Under the pieces are notes generated by a model, which was given only the letters and a program-made list of their open reading frames with translations, was not told the DNA's origin and made no database searches. Below are positions 1 through 10,190 of a stretch of 64,000 nt of DNA, one piece after another; positions within the stretch are counted from its first letter, which is position 1, and every line of letters starts with the position of its first letter. This DNA is from Eledone cirrhosa (lineage: Eukaryota; Mollusca; Cephalopoda; Octopoda; Eledonidae), in NCBI GenBank assembly GCA_964016885.1, contig OZ024743.1:181021152-181085151 (forward strand), in the 5' to 3' direction. The translations under genes were made by a program, and so were the position numbers.

Positions 1-680
1 AGCTCGTCCTGCATTGTGTCCCACCTGACACTCAGCTCTCACCTGTGGCCCCAAGAAGCTGTAGCGTGGGACAGCGGCCACACCCTGTTAAACCGCCTTG
101 GCTGGCGGGATGAACCAGGTTGAGGGTAGCCGGGCGGGTCTGAAACTCTCCGGTGAATTAGATAGGGGATGCCTACTCCTGCATGCGAAGACTGGACCCG
201 GCGGAGTGAGTGGGGGAGGACAACATCGTCCCAACAGTCACCAAGGCGGCGACAGCAAGCTGCGTGGAGCGCTAGGGCACGACAAGGCACTACAGACGTC
301 GTGGCCATCCACTGCAGCCAAGGAAGTCCCTGGTCGTGACGGTCCTCCGTACCACCGGATTCTGGCTTCTTCGGCCGAGTGAGTGGAACCGTCACTGTGC
401 ATTGGCCCTCCCACTATAAACCTTTCCCGCACAGGTTTCTTCTTTAGCGTGCACTCCTAAAGCCCTGCGTCGATTGACCTGCATGCGCAAGTCGTTCTCC
501 TCCTGACCCTGGGATGACAGAGAAAAGCATCAACAACTGCCCCAAGCGACTCCGGTCTCTTCCCCTGTCCCCACTGTCCCCGGACCTGCAAGTCAAGGAT
601 CGGCCTCCGTTGCCACCTTCGTGTCCATGGCAGACGGGAACTAAAATAAAGATGTCATCACCGTTTACGATGGACAACCA
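1..680. repeat. GC-rich segment, probable dispersed retroelement-associated repeat
   Basis: This stretch is clearly richer in GC than the following flank. It stays open for 94 codons on the plus strand (98-382) and 118 codons on the minus strand (39-395), but neither frame shows a conserved domain I can name. The plus-strand peptide has a phrase near its end (TSWPSTAAKEVPGRDGPPYH) that I associate, from memory only, with untranslated or 5' parts of LINE-type retroelements predicted in octopus genomes. An AATAAA lies at 645-650, shortly before the (TG)n tract at 692, which would suit the 3' end of a transcribed unit. I infer a dispersed repeat fragment and not a host gene. A real but lineage-specific gene fragment cannot be excluded. 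Confidence 0.35.
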
Positions 681-685
681 AGATT

Positions 686-691
<6 letters not shown>

Positions 692-776
<85 letters not shown>
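692..776. repeat. (TG)n microsatellite
   Basis: About 42 uninterrupted TG dinucleotides. It produces a spurious poly-Cys/Val frame (514-885) that should not be read as a protein. Confidence 0.98.
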
Positions 777-780
<4 letters not shown>

Positions 781-957
781 GTTGGGGTGGAGTTTCGTAT
801 AGTTTTCTTCGTTCGTATTAAATTTCGGAGAAACGTATTGTTTATCGGCTGTTTGCCGTCTCTTTATCTTCCTATTGTATATTAACTTGTATTAAGTATA
901 TTTTTATATAGAACTAACAGTGGTACCCGGCGTTGCACGGGATAAGGTAATTTGGAA

Positions 958-1519
958 CGCGGGCCGCCAACAGACCTAATTTTGGAAAAACTGCATGCCA
1001 GGACAATATGTAAAGAAAATAAACCGAATACTCTGATGGCTGGATAATCTTTAAGATTTTCCTCGATGAAGCAGGAAAAATGCAGGTTTTCACCTAATGT
1101 GGGCCCTAGGGGATCAAGAAAATGAATTCTTTTTATGTGCATAATATGCCTTGAAATTTCGGGAAAATCGGCTAGACATAACGCCTAAAAAAAGCCCTAA
1201 AAAGCTGAATAAATGAAGTTTTTCACCAATGCGGGCCCTAAGCCATACAAAAGTTGGATTTTCTTTGCTCACGGTATGAAGAAGAGACTGACTAATATGT
1301 AGTTACAATTCCAAGGAAATCGGTCTGACGTAACGCCTCAAAATACCCCTAAAAAGCTGAAAAAATGCAGTTTTTCACCTAATGCGGGCCCAGGATCAAA
1401 AAGTTCAATTTTTAATGTGCATAACACTCCCAAAACATAACGCGGGCCGCCAACAGACCCAATCGTGGGAAAACTGCATGCCTGGACAATATGTAAAGAA
1501 AATAAACCGAATGCTCTGA
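958..1519. repeat. Direct repeat pair (~80 bp) at 958-1038 and 1441-1519
   Basis: Both copies begin CGCGGGCCGCCAACAGACC and run on through AACTGCATGCC, GGACAATATGTAAAGAAAAT and AAACCGAAT to CTCTGATG, with only a few differences. They are 483 bp apart within the larger dispersed repeat. Confidence 0.85.
1060..1400. repeat. Tandem module of ~140-150 bp, three degenerate copies
   Basis: Three related endings with TTTTTCACC followed by AATGCGGGCCC-like sequence lie at about 1084-1110, 1216-1240 and 1368-1392. The upstream parts of the second and third copies also match, sharing ATCGG, TAACGCCT and CCCTAAAAAGCTGAA. This is a decayed short tandem duplication inside the dispersed repeat. Confidence 0.7.
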
Positions 1520-1862
1520 TGCAATTAGTATTAGGTATGCTTCTCCTTCCACGTGGAGAAAATCGGCTTGGTGCTTTTGTACTTTAATAAAGTGGCATGA
1601 GTAAGCAGGACAGATGTCACCACTTATGTCAGAGGGAAGTCTGCAATGCTTGAGCAAGGCATGAGTGCAATCAAACAGCATGTGGAGCCTTCTCGAAGGA
1701 GTCCACCGCACCTTAGTAAGTAAACGCAACTGGACAAACGTTTACCAAACTGTGGGTATAATTTAACAAATTTAAAGAGGAATGGTGCAATAAAATGGGC
1801 CCCGGGGCGTGTGCCGTTCACTGGCAGCCCTAAACGAAAGGATCGCCATCAGTTATTTCAAG

Positions 1863-1878
1863 GGCTCTTAAAAGGGCC
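1863..1878 (-). other. Histone-type 3' stem-loop-like hairpin
   Basis: Read on the minus strand this is GGCCCTTTTAAGAGCC: a 6-bp stem with one imperfect C-A position and a 4-base loop. It fits every position of the metazoan histone-mRNA stem-loop consensus as I remember it (GGYYCTTHTHARRRCC). No histone coding sequence is adjacent, so function is doubtful. It may be a decayed remnant or a chance palindrome. Confidence 0.35.
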
Positions 1879-1938
1879 TTGTAAGCCGTTCACTGACACT
1901 CCAGTAAGGAGGGGTAACCATCAACAATTTCAAGTGGT

Positions 1939-1954
1939 GGCCCTAAAAAGGGCT
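1939..1954 (-). other. Second histone-type stem-loop-like hairpin
   Basis: Minus-strand reading AGCCCTTTTTAGGGCC fits the same consensus at 15 of 16 positions and is followed by ACCAC, a common context after the histone stem-loop. It lies 76 bp from the first hairpin, in step with the local tandem repeat. Confidence 0.35.
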
Positions 1955-2529
1955 ATGTGAGCGTTCACTTGTAGCCCTTAATAGTGACTTTGACTGCGTT
2001 CACTGACATTTAGAGGGTGTTACGGTTGCTTCCACTGGTAGCCTTTAAAATGAATCAGAATGCGTTCGCGGCCCGTTTAACAGCCATACATTGACGCGCC
2101 GAGTGCGATGCAGACAGCCAGATATGCAGACAGATATTATAAGGGCGCGACGTCATATGTAAGTATCTATCTAAAAAGAGAAAGACTAAGAATTATAGAG
2201 AGGGGTCGCTAAATCGTCTAATGCGGTGTCTAGGGCATTGAAAAGTTGAAATTTGTTTGCTAAGAACACTCCCTGAAACATAAGTATTACATGTGTAAAG
2301 TTTGAAAACAGTTTTAGAGATTCAAACTCACACACACACAGACAGACATCCTCAGTTTTATATATATAGATTGTTGCACATTTCTTGCTAAATAGATTTC
2401 AACGGATTAGACTATAAATATTGGATTATTGAATACTGCTTCCAGCTGCTCTCCAAGATAATAACTAGCTTTGTTTCTGTCTAGCATCGTCTACCTTATT
2501 TTTATAGAAGTCATTCTCTTTGTGTGTGC

Positions 2530-2571
2530 ATATATATATATATATAATATACACATGTATATGTATATATA

Positions 2572-2609
<38 letters not shown>

Positions 2610-2738
2610 TTACTTGGGGAGGGTCATATTTGTGTAATATTGCCAGAATTAATAACAAATATATTTATATATCTATTTACATATATATTTACATATATAT
2701 TTGTCTATATATATTTACATATATATATATATATTGTC

Positions 2739-2741
<3 letters not shown>
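2530..2741. repeat. (TA)n-rich low-complexity tract
   Basis: Several TATATA runs are separated by short spacers such as CACATG, TTTAC and TTGTC. This flows directly into the following (TG)n tract. It generates spurious Tyr/Ile-rich frames. Confidence 0.95.
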
Positions 2742-2742
<1 letters not shown>

Positions 2743-2808
<66 letters not shown>

Positions 2809-2815
2809 TGTCTGT

Positions 2816-2849
<34 letters not shown>
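2743..2849. repeat. (TG)n microsatellite with TC interruptions
   Basis: A long TG run is interrupted near 2807-2821 by TCTG units. It continues the TA-rich tract and codes for nothing credible. Confidence 0.97.
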
Positions 2850-2980
2850 CTATTGAAGTGATAATGTCTACTTATATCACTAATAATTAATTTAAAACTA
2901 AGTATTGATGACTAATTAATACATTTCATCTTAGAAGAGGAGAAATTGAAGTCTTTATCTTGTTATTTAATCTGCTACTA

Positions 2981-3120
2981 GGGTGGCAAATTGGCTGAAT
3001 CGGTAGAGTGTCAGACAACATGCTTTACAGCATAAAATCACGGCCCTTTACGTTCTAAATTCAAATCCCTCCCACCCACACACCCGAGACTAGCTTTGTT
3101 TTCATCCTTTCGGATGTAAA
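2981..3120 (+). mobile_element. tRNA-derived SINE-like element (degenerate)
   Basis: An RNA polymerase III A-box-like sequence, TGGCTGAATCGG, lies at 2992-3003. A B-box-like sequence, ATTCAAATCC, lies at about 3058-3067. The spacing of about 55 bp is tRNA-like to tRNA-SINE-like. Downstream, CATCCTTTCGG (3103-3113) matches the conserved body segment that I know from cephalopod tRNA-derived SINEs, where it is normally followed by GGTCGATAAA; here the continuation is altered. The 5' part does not fold into an obvious complete tRNA and lacks the usual A-rich tail, so I call an old SINE copy and not a tRNA gene. Confidence 0.65.
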
Positions 3121-3434
3121 ACGTTTCGAAAATAACTGTAAACAGTTAAATAACTATAAATAACAGCTTAGAAAATCGGGTAAAAGGGTTCAGCAGCGAC
3201 TACTGTGAATGGGATGATGTACCGGTTGATGGCCCCAATTTCTATCTTTAAGGGCATTTTACTTTAAGGGTATTTTATTTCTAAGCTATTATTTATATCA
3301 TTCAACTGGGTTCACGGTTATTTTCTGTGTTGAATACTTTCTACATTTACTGGTAATTTCACCTCACTCGACGCCGCTCCGGTGGTGTAATTTGCTTATA
3401 TCTCCTTACTAAAATGTCATGTCATCTTCCCGGA
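3121..3434. other. Left flank of the satellite, no gene seen
   Basis: AT-rich sequence with no open frame of note. It contains a perfect 7-bp hairpin at 3133-3148 (TAACTGT, AA loop, ACAGTTA) and a short direct repeat, TTTAAGGGYATTTTA, at about 3246 and 3262. The satellite begins abruptly at about 3435, where ACTGGTGCAG first appears. There is no obvious target-site duplication matching the right junction. Confidence 0.6.
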
Positions 3435-4160
3435 ACTGGTGCAGTCGGTCGATGGAGTACCACTCTAGTTGTGCCACTGATGCAGCCGGTCGTTGGAGTA
3501 CCACTCTAGTTGTGCCACTGATGCAGCCAGTTGTTGGAGTACCACTCTAGTTGTGCCACTGATGCAGCCAGTTGTTGGAGTACCACTCTAGTTGTGCCAC
3601 TGATGCAGCCAGTTGTTGGAGTACCACTCTAGTTGTGCCACTGATGCAGCCAGTCTTTGGAGTACCACTCTAGTTGTGCCACTGATGCAGCCAGTCTTTG
3701 GAGTACCACTCTAGTTGTCCCACTGGTGCAGTCGGTCGTTGGAGTACCACTCTAGTTGTGCCAATGGTGCAGCCAGTTGTTGGAGTACCACTCTAGTTGT
3801 GCCACTGATGCAGCCGGTCGTTGGAGTACCACTCTAGTTGTGCCACTGGTGCAGCCAGTTGTTGGAGTACCACTCTAGTTGTGCCACTGATGCAGCCAGT
3901 CTTTGGAGTACCACTCTAGTTGTGCCACTGGTGCAGTCGGTCGATGGAGTACCACTCTAGTTGTGCCACTGATGCAGCCAGTCTTTGGAGTACCACTCTA
4001 GTTGTGCCACTGATGCAGCCGGTCGTTGGAGTACCACTCTAGTTGTGCCACTGGTGCAGCCAGTTGTTGGAGTACCACTCTAGTTGTGCCACTGATGCAG
4101 CCAGTCTTTGGAGTACCACTCTAGTTGTGCCACTGGTGCAGCCAGTCGTTGGGGTGCCAC
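3435..4160 (+). repeat. Left-edge array domain with CpG-bearing units and 205-bp repeat
   Basis: About 18 units. Several contain GCCGGTCGTTGG or GTCGGTCGATGG, which are practically absent further in, and GGTGCAG in place of GATGCAG. Three consecutive variant units near 3800-3920 recur in the same order near 4015-4125, five units (205 bp) later, so a small higher-order repeat is present. Confidence 0.8.
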
Positions 4161-4269
4161 TTTAGTTGTGCCATTGATGCAGTCAGTTGTGGGAGTACCA
4201 CTGAAGTTGTGCCACTAATGCAGCCAGTTGTTGGAGTACCACTCTAGTTGTGCCACTGATGCAGCCAGT

Positions 4270-7200
4270 TGTTGGAGTACCACTCTAGTTATGTCACTGA
4301 TGCAGCCTGTCGTTGGAGTACCACTCTAGTTGTGCCATTGATGCAGCCAGTTGTTGGAGTACCATTCTAGTTGTGCCATTGATGCAGCCAGTTGTTGGAG
4401 TACCACTCTAGTTGTGCCACTGATGCAGCCAGTTGTTGGAGTACCACTCTAGTTGTGCCATTGATGCAGCCAATTGTTGGAGTACCACTCTAGTTGTACC
4501 ACTGATGCAGTCAGTTGTTGGAGTACCACTCTAGTTGTGCCACTGATGCAGCCAGTTGTTGGAGCACCACACTAGTTGTGCCACTGATACAGCCAGTTGT
4601 TGGACTACCACTCTAGTTGTGCCATTGATGCAGCCAGTTGTTGGGAGTACCACTCTAGTTGTGCCACTGATGCAGCCAGTTGTTGGAGTACCACTCTAGT
4701 TGTGCCACTGATGCAGCCAGTTGTTGGAGTACCACTCTAGTTGTGCCACTGATGCAGCCAGTTGTTGGAGTACCACTCTAGTTGTGTCACTGATGCAGCC
4801 AGTTGTTGGAGTACCACTCTAGTTGTGCGACTGATGCAGCCAGTTGTTGAAGTACCACTCTAGTTGTGCAACTGATGCAGTCAGTTGTTGGAGTACCACT
4901 CTAGTTGTGCCACTGATGCAGCCAGTTGTTGGAGTACCACTCTAGTTGTACCACTGATGCAGTCAGTTGTTGGAGTACCACTCTAGTTGTGCCACTGATG
5001 CAGCCAGTTGTTGGAGCACCACACTAGTTGTGCCACTGATACAGCCAGTTGTTGGACTACCACTCTAGTTGTGCCATTGATGCAGTCAGTTGTTGGAGTA
5101 CCACTCTAGTTGTGCCACTGATGCAGCCAGTTGTTGGAGTACCACTCTAGTTGTGTCACTGATGCAGTCAGTTGTTGGAGTACCACTCTAGTTGTGCCAC
5201 TGATGCAACCAGTTGTTGGAGTACCACTCTAGTTGTGCGACTGATGCAGCCAGTTGTTGGAGTACCATCTAGTTGTGCGACTGATGCAGCCAGTTGTTGG
5301 AGTACCACTCTAGTTGTGCAACTGATGCAGCCAGTTGTTGGAGTACCACTATAGTTGTGTCACTGATGCAGCCAGTTGTTGGAGTACCACTCTAGTTGTG
5401 CCACTGATGCAGCCAGTTGTTGGAGTACCACTCTAGTTGTGCCACTGATGCAGCCAGTTGTTGGAGTACCACTCTAGTTGTGCCACTGATGCAGCCAGTC
5501 GTTGGGTACCAGAGTAGTTGTGCCAATGATGCAGCCTGTTGTTGGAGTACCACTCTAGTTGTGCCACTGATGCAGTCAGTTGTTGGAGTACCACTCTAGT
5601 TATGCCACTGATGCAGCCTGTCGTTGGAGTACCACTCTAGTTGTGCCATTGATGCAGCCAGTTGTTGGAGTACCATTCTAGTTGTGCCATTGATGCAGCC
5701 AGTTGTTGGAGTACCACTCTAGTTGTGCCACTGATGCAGCCAGTTGTTGGAGTACCACTCTAGTTGTGCCATTGATGCAGCCAGTTGTTGGAGTACCACT
5801 CTAGTTGTACCACTGATGCAGTCAGTTGTTGGAGTACCACTCTAGTTGTGCCACTGATGCAGCCAGTTGTTGGAGCACCACACTAGTTGTGCCACTGATA
5901 CAGCCAGTTGTTGGACTACCACTCTAGTTGTGCCATTGATGCAGCCAGTTGTTGGGAGTACCACTCTAGTTGTGCCACTGATGCAGCCAGTTGTTGGAGT
6001 ACCACTCTAGTTGTGCCACTGATGCAGCCAGTTGTTGGAGTACCACTCTAGTTGTGCCACTGATGCAGCCAGTTGTTGGAGTACCACTCTAGTTGTGTCA
6101 CTGATGCAGCCAGTTGTTGGAGTACCACTCTAGTTGTGCGACTGATGCAGCCAGTTGTTGAAGTACCACTCTAGTTGTGCAACTGATGCAGTCAGTTGTT
6201 GGAGTACCACTCTAGTTGTGCCACTGATGCAGCCAGTTGTTGGAGTACCACTCTAGTTGTACCACTGATGCAGTCAGTTGTTGGAGTACCACTCTAGTTG
6301 TGCCACTGATGCAGCCAGTTGTTGGAGCACCACACTAGTTGTGCCACTGATACAGCCAGTTGTTGGACTACCACTCTAGTTGTGCCATTGATGCAGTCAG
6401 TTGTTGGAGTACCACTCTAGTTGTGCCACTGATGCAGCCAGTTGTTGGAGTACCACTCTAGTTGTGTCACTGATGCAGTCAGTTGTTGGAGTACCACTCT
6501 AGTTGTGCCACTGATGCAACCAGTTGTTGGAGTACCACTCTAGTTGTGCGACTGATGCAGCCAGTTGTTGGAGTACCATCTAGTTGTGCGACTGATGCAG
6601 CCAGTTGTTGGAGTACCACTCTAGTTGTGCCACTGATGCAGCCAGTTGTTGGAGTACCACTCTAGTTGTGCCACTGATGCAGCCAGTTGTTGGAGTACCA
6701 CTCTAGTTGTGCCACTGATGCAGCCAGTCGTTGGGTACCAGAGTAGTTGTGCCAATGATGCAGCCTGTTGTTGGAGTACCACTCTAGTTGTGCCACTGAT
6801 GCAGTCAGTTGTTGGTGTTACCACTCTAGTTCTGCCACTGATGCAGTCAGTTGTTGGAGTACCACTCTAGTTGTGCCACTGATGCAGCCAGTTGTTGGAG
6901 TACCATTCTAGTTGTGCCATTGATGCAGTCAGTTGTTGGAGTACCACTCTAATTGTGCCACTGATGCAGCAAGTTGTTGGAGTACCACTCTAGTTGTGCC
7001 ACGGATGCAGCCAATTGTTGGAGTACCACTCTAGTTGTGCCACTGATGCAGCCAGTTGTTGGAGTACCACTCTAGTTGTGCCACTGATGCAGCCAGTTGC
7101 TGGAGTACCACTCTAGTTGTGCCACTGATGCAGCCAGTTGTTGGAGTACCACTCTAGTTGTGCCACTGATACAGCCAGTTGTTGGACTACCACTCTAGTT

Positions 7201-8050
7201 GTGCCATTGATGCAGTCAGTTGTTGGAGTACCACTCTAGTTGTGCCACTGATGCAGCCAGTTGTTGGAGTACCACTCTAGTTGTGTCACTGATGTAGTCA
7301 GTTGTTGGAGTACCACTCTAGTTGTGCCACTGATGCAACCAGTTATTGGAGTACCACTCTAGTTGTGCGACTGATGCAGCCAGTTGTTGGAGTACCATCT
7401 AGTTGTGCGACTGATGCAGCCAGTTGTTGGAGTACCACTCTAGTTGTGCAACTGATGCAGCCAGTTGTTGGAGTACCACTATAGTTGTGTCACTGATGCA
7501 GCCAGTTGTTGGAGTACCACTCTAGTTGTGCCACTGATGCAGCCAGTTGTTGGAGTACCACTCTAGTTGTGCCACTGATGCAGCCAGTTGTTGGAGTAAC
7601 ACTCTAGTTGTGCCACTGATGCAGCCAGTCGTTGGGTACCAGAGTAGTTGTGCCAATGATGCAGCCTGTTGTTGGAGTACCACTCTAGTTGTGCCACTGA
7701 TGCAGTCAGTTGTTGGTGTTACCACTCTAGTTCTGCCACTGATGCAGTCAGTTGTTGGAGTACCACTCTAGTTGTGCCACTGATGCAGCCAGTTGTTGGA
7801 GTACCATTCTAGTTGTGCCATTGATGCAGTCAGTTGTTGGAGTACCACTCTAATTGTGCCACTGATGCAGCAAGTTGTTGGAGTACCACTCTAGTTGTGC
7901 CACGGATGCAGCCAATTGTTGGAGTACCACTCTAGTTGTGCCACTGATGCAGCCAGTTGTTGGAGTACCACTCTAGTTGTGCCACTGATGCAGCCAGTTG
8001 CTGGAGTACCACTCTAGTTGTGCCACTGATGCAGCCAGTTGTTGGAGTAC
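4270..8050 (+). repeat. 1.3-kb higher-order repeat domain
   Basis: Diagnostic variants recur 1,311 bp apart (32 units less one base): a TTATGYCACTGATG unit at 4289 and 5600, a TTGGGAGTACC insertion at 4641 and 5952, and a one-base-short GAGTACCATC unit at 5260 and 6571. A third partial copy is offset by 819 bp, growing to 901 bp after an 82-bp (two-unit) difference; for example the ACGGATGCAGCCAATTG unit recurs at about 7002 and 7903. The block thus exists in two full copies and one partial copy. Confidence 0.85.
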
Positions 8051-10190
8051 CACTCTAGTTGTGCCACTGATGCTGCCAGTTGTTGGAGTACGACTCTAGT
8101 TGTGCCACTAATGCAGCCAGTTGTTGGAGTACCCCTCTAGTTGTGCCACTGATGCAGCCAGTCTTTGGGTACCACTCTAGTTGTGCCAGTGATACTGCCA
8201 GTTGTTGGAATACCTACTCTAGTTGTGCCACAGATTTAGCCAGTTGTTGGTGTACCACTCTAGTTGTGCCACTGATGCAGCCAGTTGTTGGAGTACCACT
8301 CTAGTTGTGTCACTGATACAGCCAGTTGTTGGAGTACCACTCTAGTTGTGCCACGGAGGCAGCCAGTTGTTGTAGTACCACTGTAGTTGTGCCATTGATG
8401 CAGTCAGTTGTTGGAGTACCACTCTAGTTGTGTCACTGATGCAGCCAGTTGTTGGCGTACCACTCTAGTTGTGTCACTGATACAGCCAGTTGTTGGAGTC
8501 ACCACTCTAGTTGTGTCACTGATGCCCCCAGTTGTTGGATTACCACTCTAGTTGTGCCACTGATGTAGCCAGTTGTTGGAGTACCACTCTAGTTGTGCCA
8601 CTGATGCAGCCAGTTGTTGGAGTGCCACTCTAGTTGTGTCACTGATGTAGCCAGTTGTTTGAGTACCACTCGAGTTGTGTCACTGATGCACCCAGTTGTT
8701 GGATTACCACTCTAGTTGTGCCACTGATACAGCCAGTTGTTGGAGTACCACTCTACTTGTGTCACTGATACAGCCATTTGTTGGAGTACCACTCTAGTTG
8801 TGCCACTGATGCAGCCAGTTGTTGGAGTACCACTCTAGTTGTGCACTGATACAGCCAGTTGTTGGAGTACCACTCTAGTTGTGCCACTGATGCAGCCAGT
8901 TGTTGGAGTACCACTCTAGTTGTGTCACTGAAGCAGCCAGTCGTTGGGTACCACTCTAGTCGTGCCACTGATGCAGTCTGTTGTTGGAGTACTATTCAAG
9001 TTGTGCCACTAATGCAGTCAGTTGTTGGAGTACCACTCTAGTTGTGCCACTGATGCAGTCAGTTGTTGGAGTACCACTCTAGTTGTGCCACTGATGCAGC
9101 CAGTTGTTGGAGTACCACTCTAGTTATGTCACTGATGCAGCCAGTTGTTGGAGTACCACTCTAGTTGTGCCACTGATGCAGCCAGTCTTTGGGTACCACT
9201 CTAGTTGTGCCACTGATACAGCCAGTTGTTGGAGTACCACTCTAGTTGTGCAACTGATGCAGCCAGTTGTTGGAATACCACTCTAGTTGTGCCACAGATG
9301 TAGCCAGTTGTTGGAGTACCACTCTAGTTGTGCCACTGATGCAGCCAGTTGTTGGAGTACCACTCTAGTTGTGCAACTGATGCAGCCTGTTGTTGGAGCA
9401 CCACTCTAGTTGTGCCACTGATGCAGTCAATTGTTGGAGTACCACTCTAGTTGTGCCACAAATGCACTCAGTCGTTGGAGTACCACTCTAGTTGTGCAAC
9501 TGATGCAGCCATTTGTTGGAGTACCACTCTAGTTGTGCAATTGATGCAGTCAGTTGTTGCAGTACCACTCTAATTGTGCCACTGATGCAGCCAGTTGTTG
9601 GAGTACCACTCTAGTTGTGCCACTGATGCAGCCAGTTGTTGGAGTACCACTCTAGTTGTGTCACTGATGCAGCCAGTTGTTGGAGTACCCCTCTAGTTGT
9701 GCCACTGATGCAGCCAGTTGTTGCAGTACCACTCTAGTTGTGCCACTGATGCAGCCAGTTGTTGGAGTACCACTCTAGTTGTGTCACTCATGCAGTCAGT
9801 TGTTGGAGTACCACTCTAGTTGTGCCTATGATGCAGCCAGTTGTTGGAGTACCACTCTAGTTGTGCCACTGATGCAGCCAGTTGTTGGAGTACAACTCTA
9901 ATTGTGCCACTGATGCAGCCAGTTGTTGGAGTACCACTCTAGTTGTGTCACTGATGCAGTCAGTTGTTGGAGTACCACTCTAGTTGTGCCACTGGTGCAG
10001 CCAGTTGTTGGAGTACCACTCTAGTTGTGTCACTGATGTAGCCAGTTGTTGCAGTACCACTCTAGTTGTGCCACTGAAGCAGCCAGTTGTTGGAGTACCA
10101 CTCTAGTTGTGTCACTCATGCAGTCAGTTGTTGGAGTACCACTCTAGTTGTGCCTATGATGCAGCCAGTTGTTGGAGTACCACTCTAGTT
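8051..10190 (+). repeat. Irregular array domain
   Basis: Units here vary more from neighbour to neighbour than elsewhere, with private variants such as GATGCCCCCAGTTG near 8520, a one-base insertion (GGAGTCACCACTC) near 8497 and a one-base deletion (TTGTGCACTG) near 8840. I could not find a clean higher-order period. A unit group near 8920-9010 is an early relative of a marker group later seen at 12,560, 15,670, 20,050 and beyond. Confidence 0.6.

Larger units (their letters stand above)
1816..2071. repeat. Degenerate tandem repeat (about 72-75 bp) containing hairpins
   Basis: The motif GTTCACT(G) recurs at 1816, 1888, 1963 and 1998, with a decayed relative at 2064. Each is followed or preceded by GCCCT/AGGGC-type sequence that can fold. 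Spacing is 72 and 75 bp for the first intervals and then irregular. It is probably a remnant of a short tandem array. Confidence 0.55.
905..2371. repeat. AT-rich dispersed repeat with internal duplications
   Basis: The segment opens just after a TATATAGA motif with a CCCGGCGTTGCACGGG-type box (927-942). It closes with CACACACA, GACAGACA and a TTTTATATATATAGAT end (about 2329-2370). I recognise this arrangement as typical of dispersed noncoding repeats in mollusc genomes, from memory and not from a search. Internal repetition supports a repeat origin: 958-1038 is copied at 1441-1519, and a module of about 150 bp recurs at about 1060-1390. No open frame of note is present. Element class is unknown; terminal inverted repeats are not evident. 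Confidence 0.5.

Noticed and set aside
39..395. 118-codon minus-strand gene at the left end
   Set aside because: No recognisable domain, an overlapping open frame on the other strand, and GC-rich repeat-like context; both frames are better explained by composition of a dispersed repeat.
514..885. Protein with a poly-Cys/Val stretch
   Set aside because: The stretch is the (TG)n microsatellite read in frame; nothing conserved precedes it.
2471..2890. Tyr/Ile and Cys/Val-rich open frames
   Set aside because: Direct translation of TA and TG microsatellites.
2984..3075. Functional tRNA gene
   Set aside because: Pol III boxes are present but I cannot fold a full cloverleaf with matching acceptor arms, and a SINE body segment follows.
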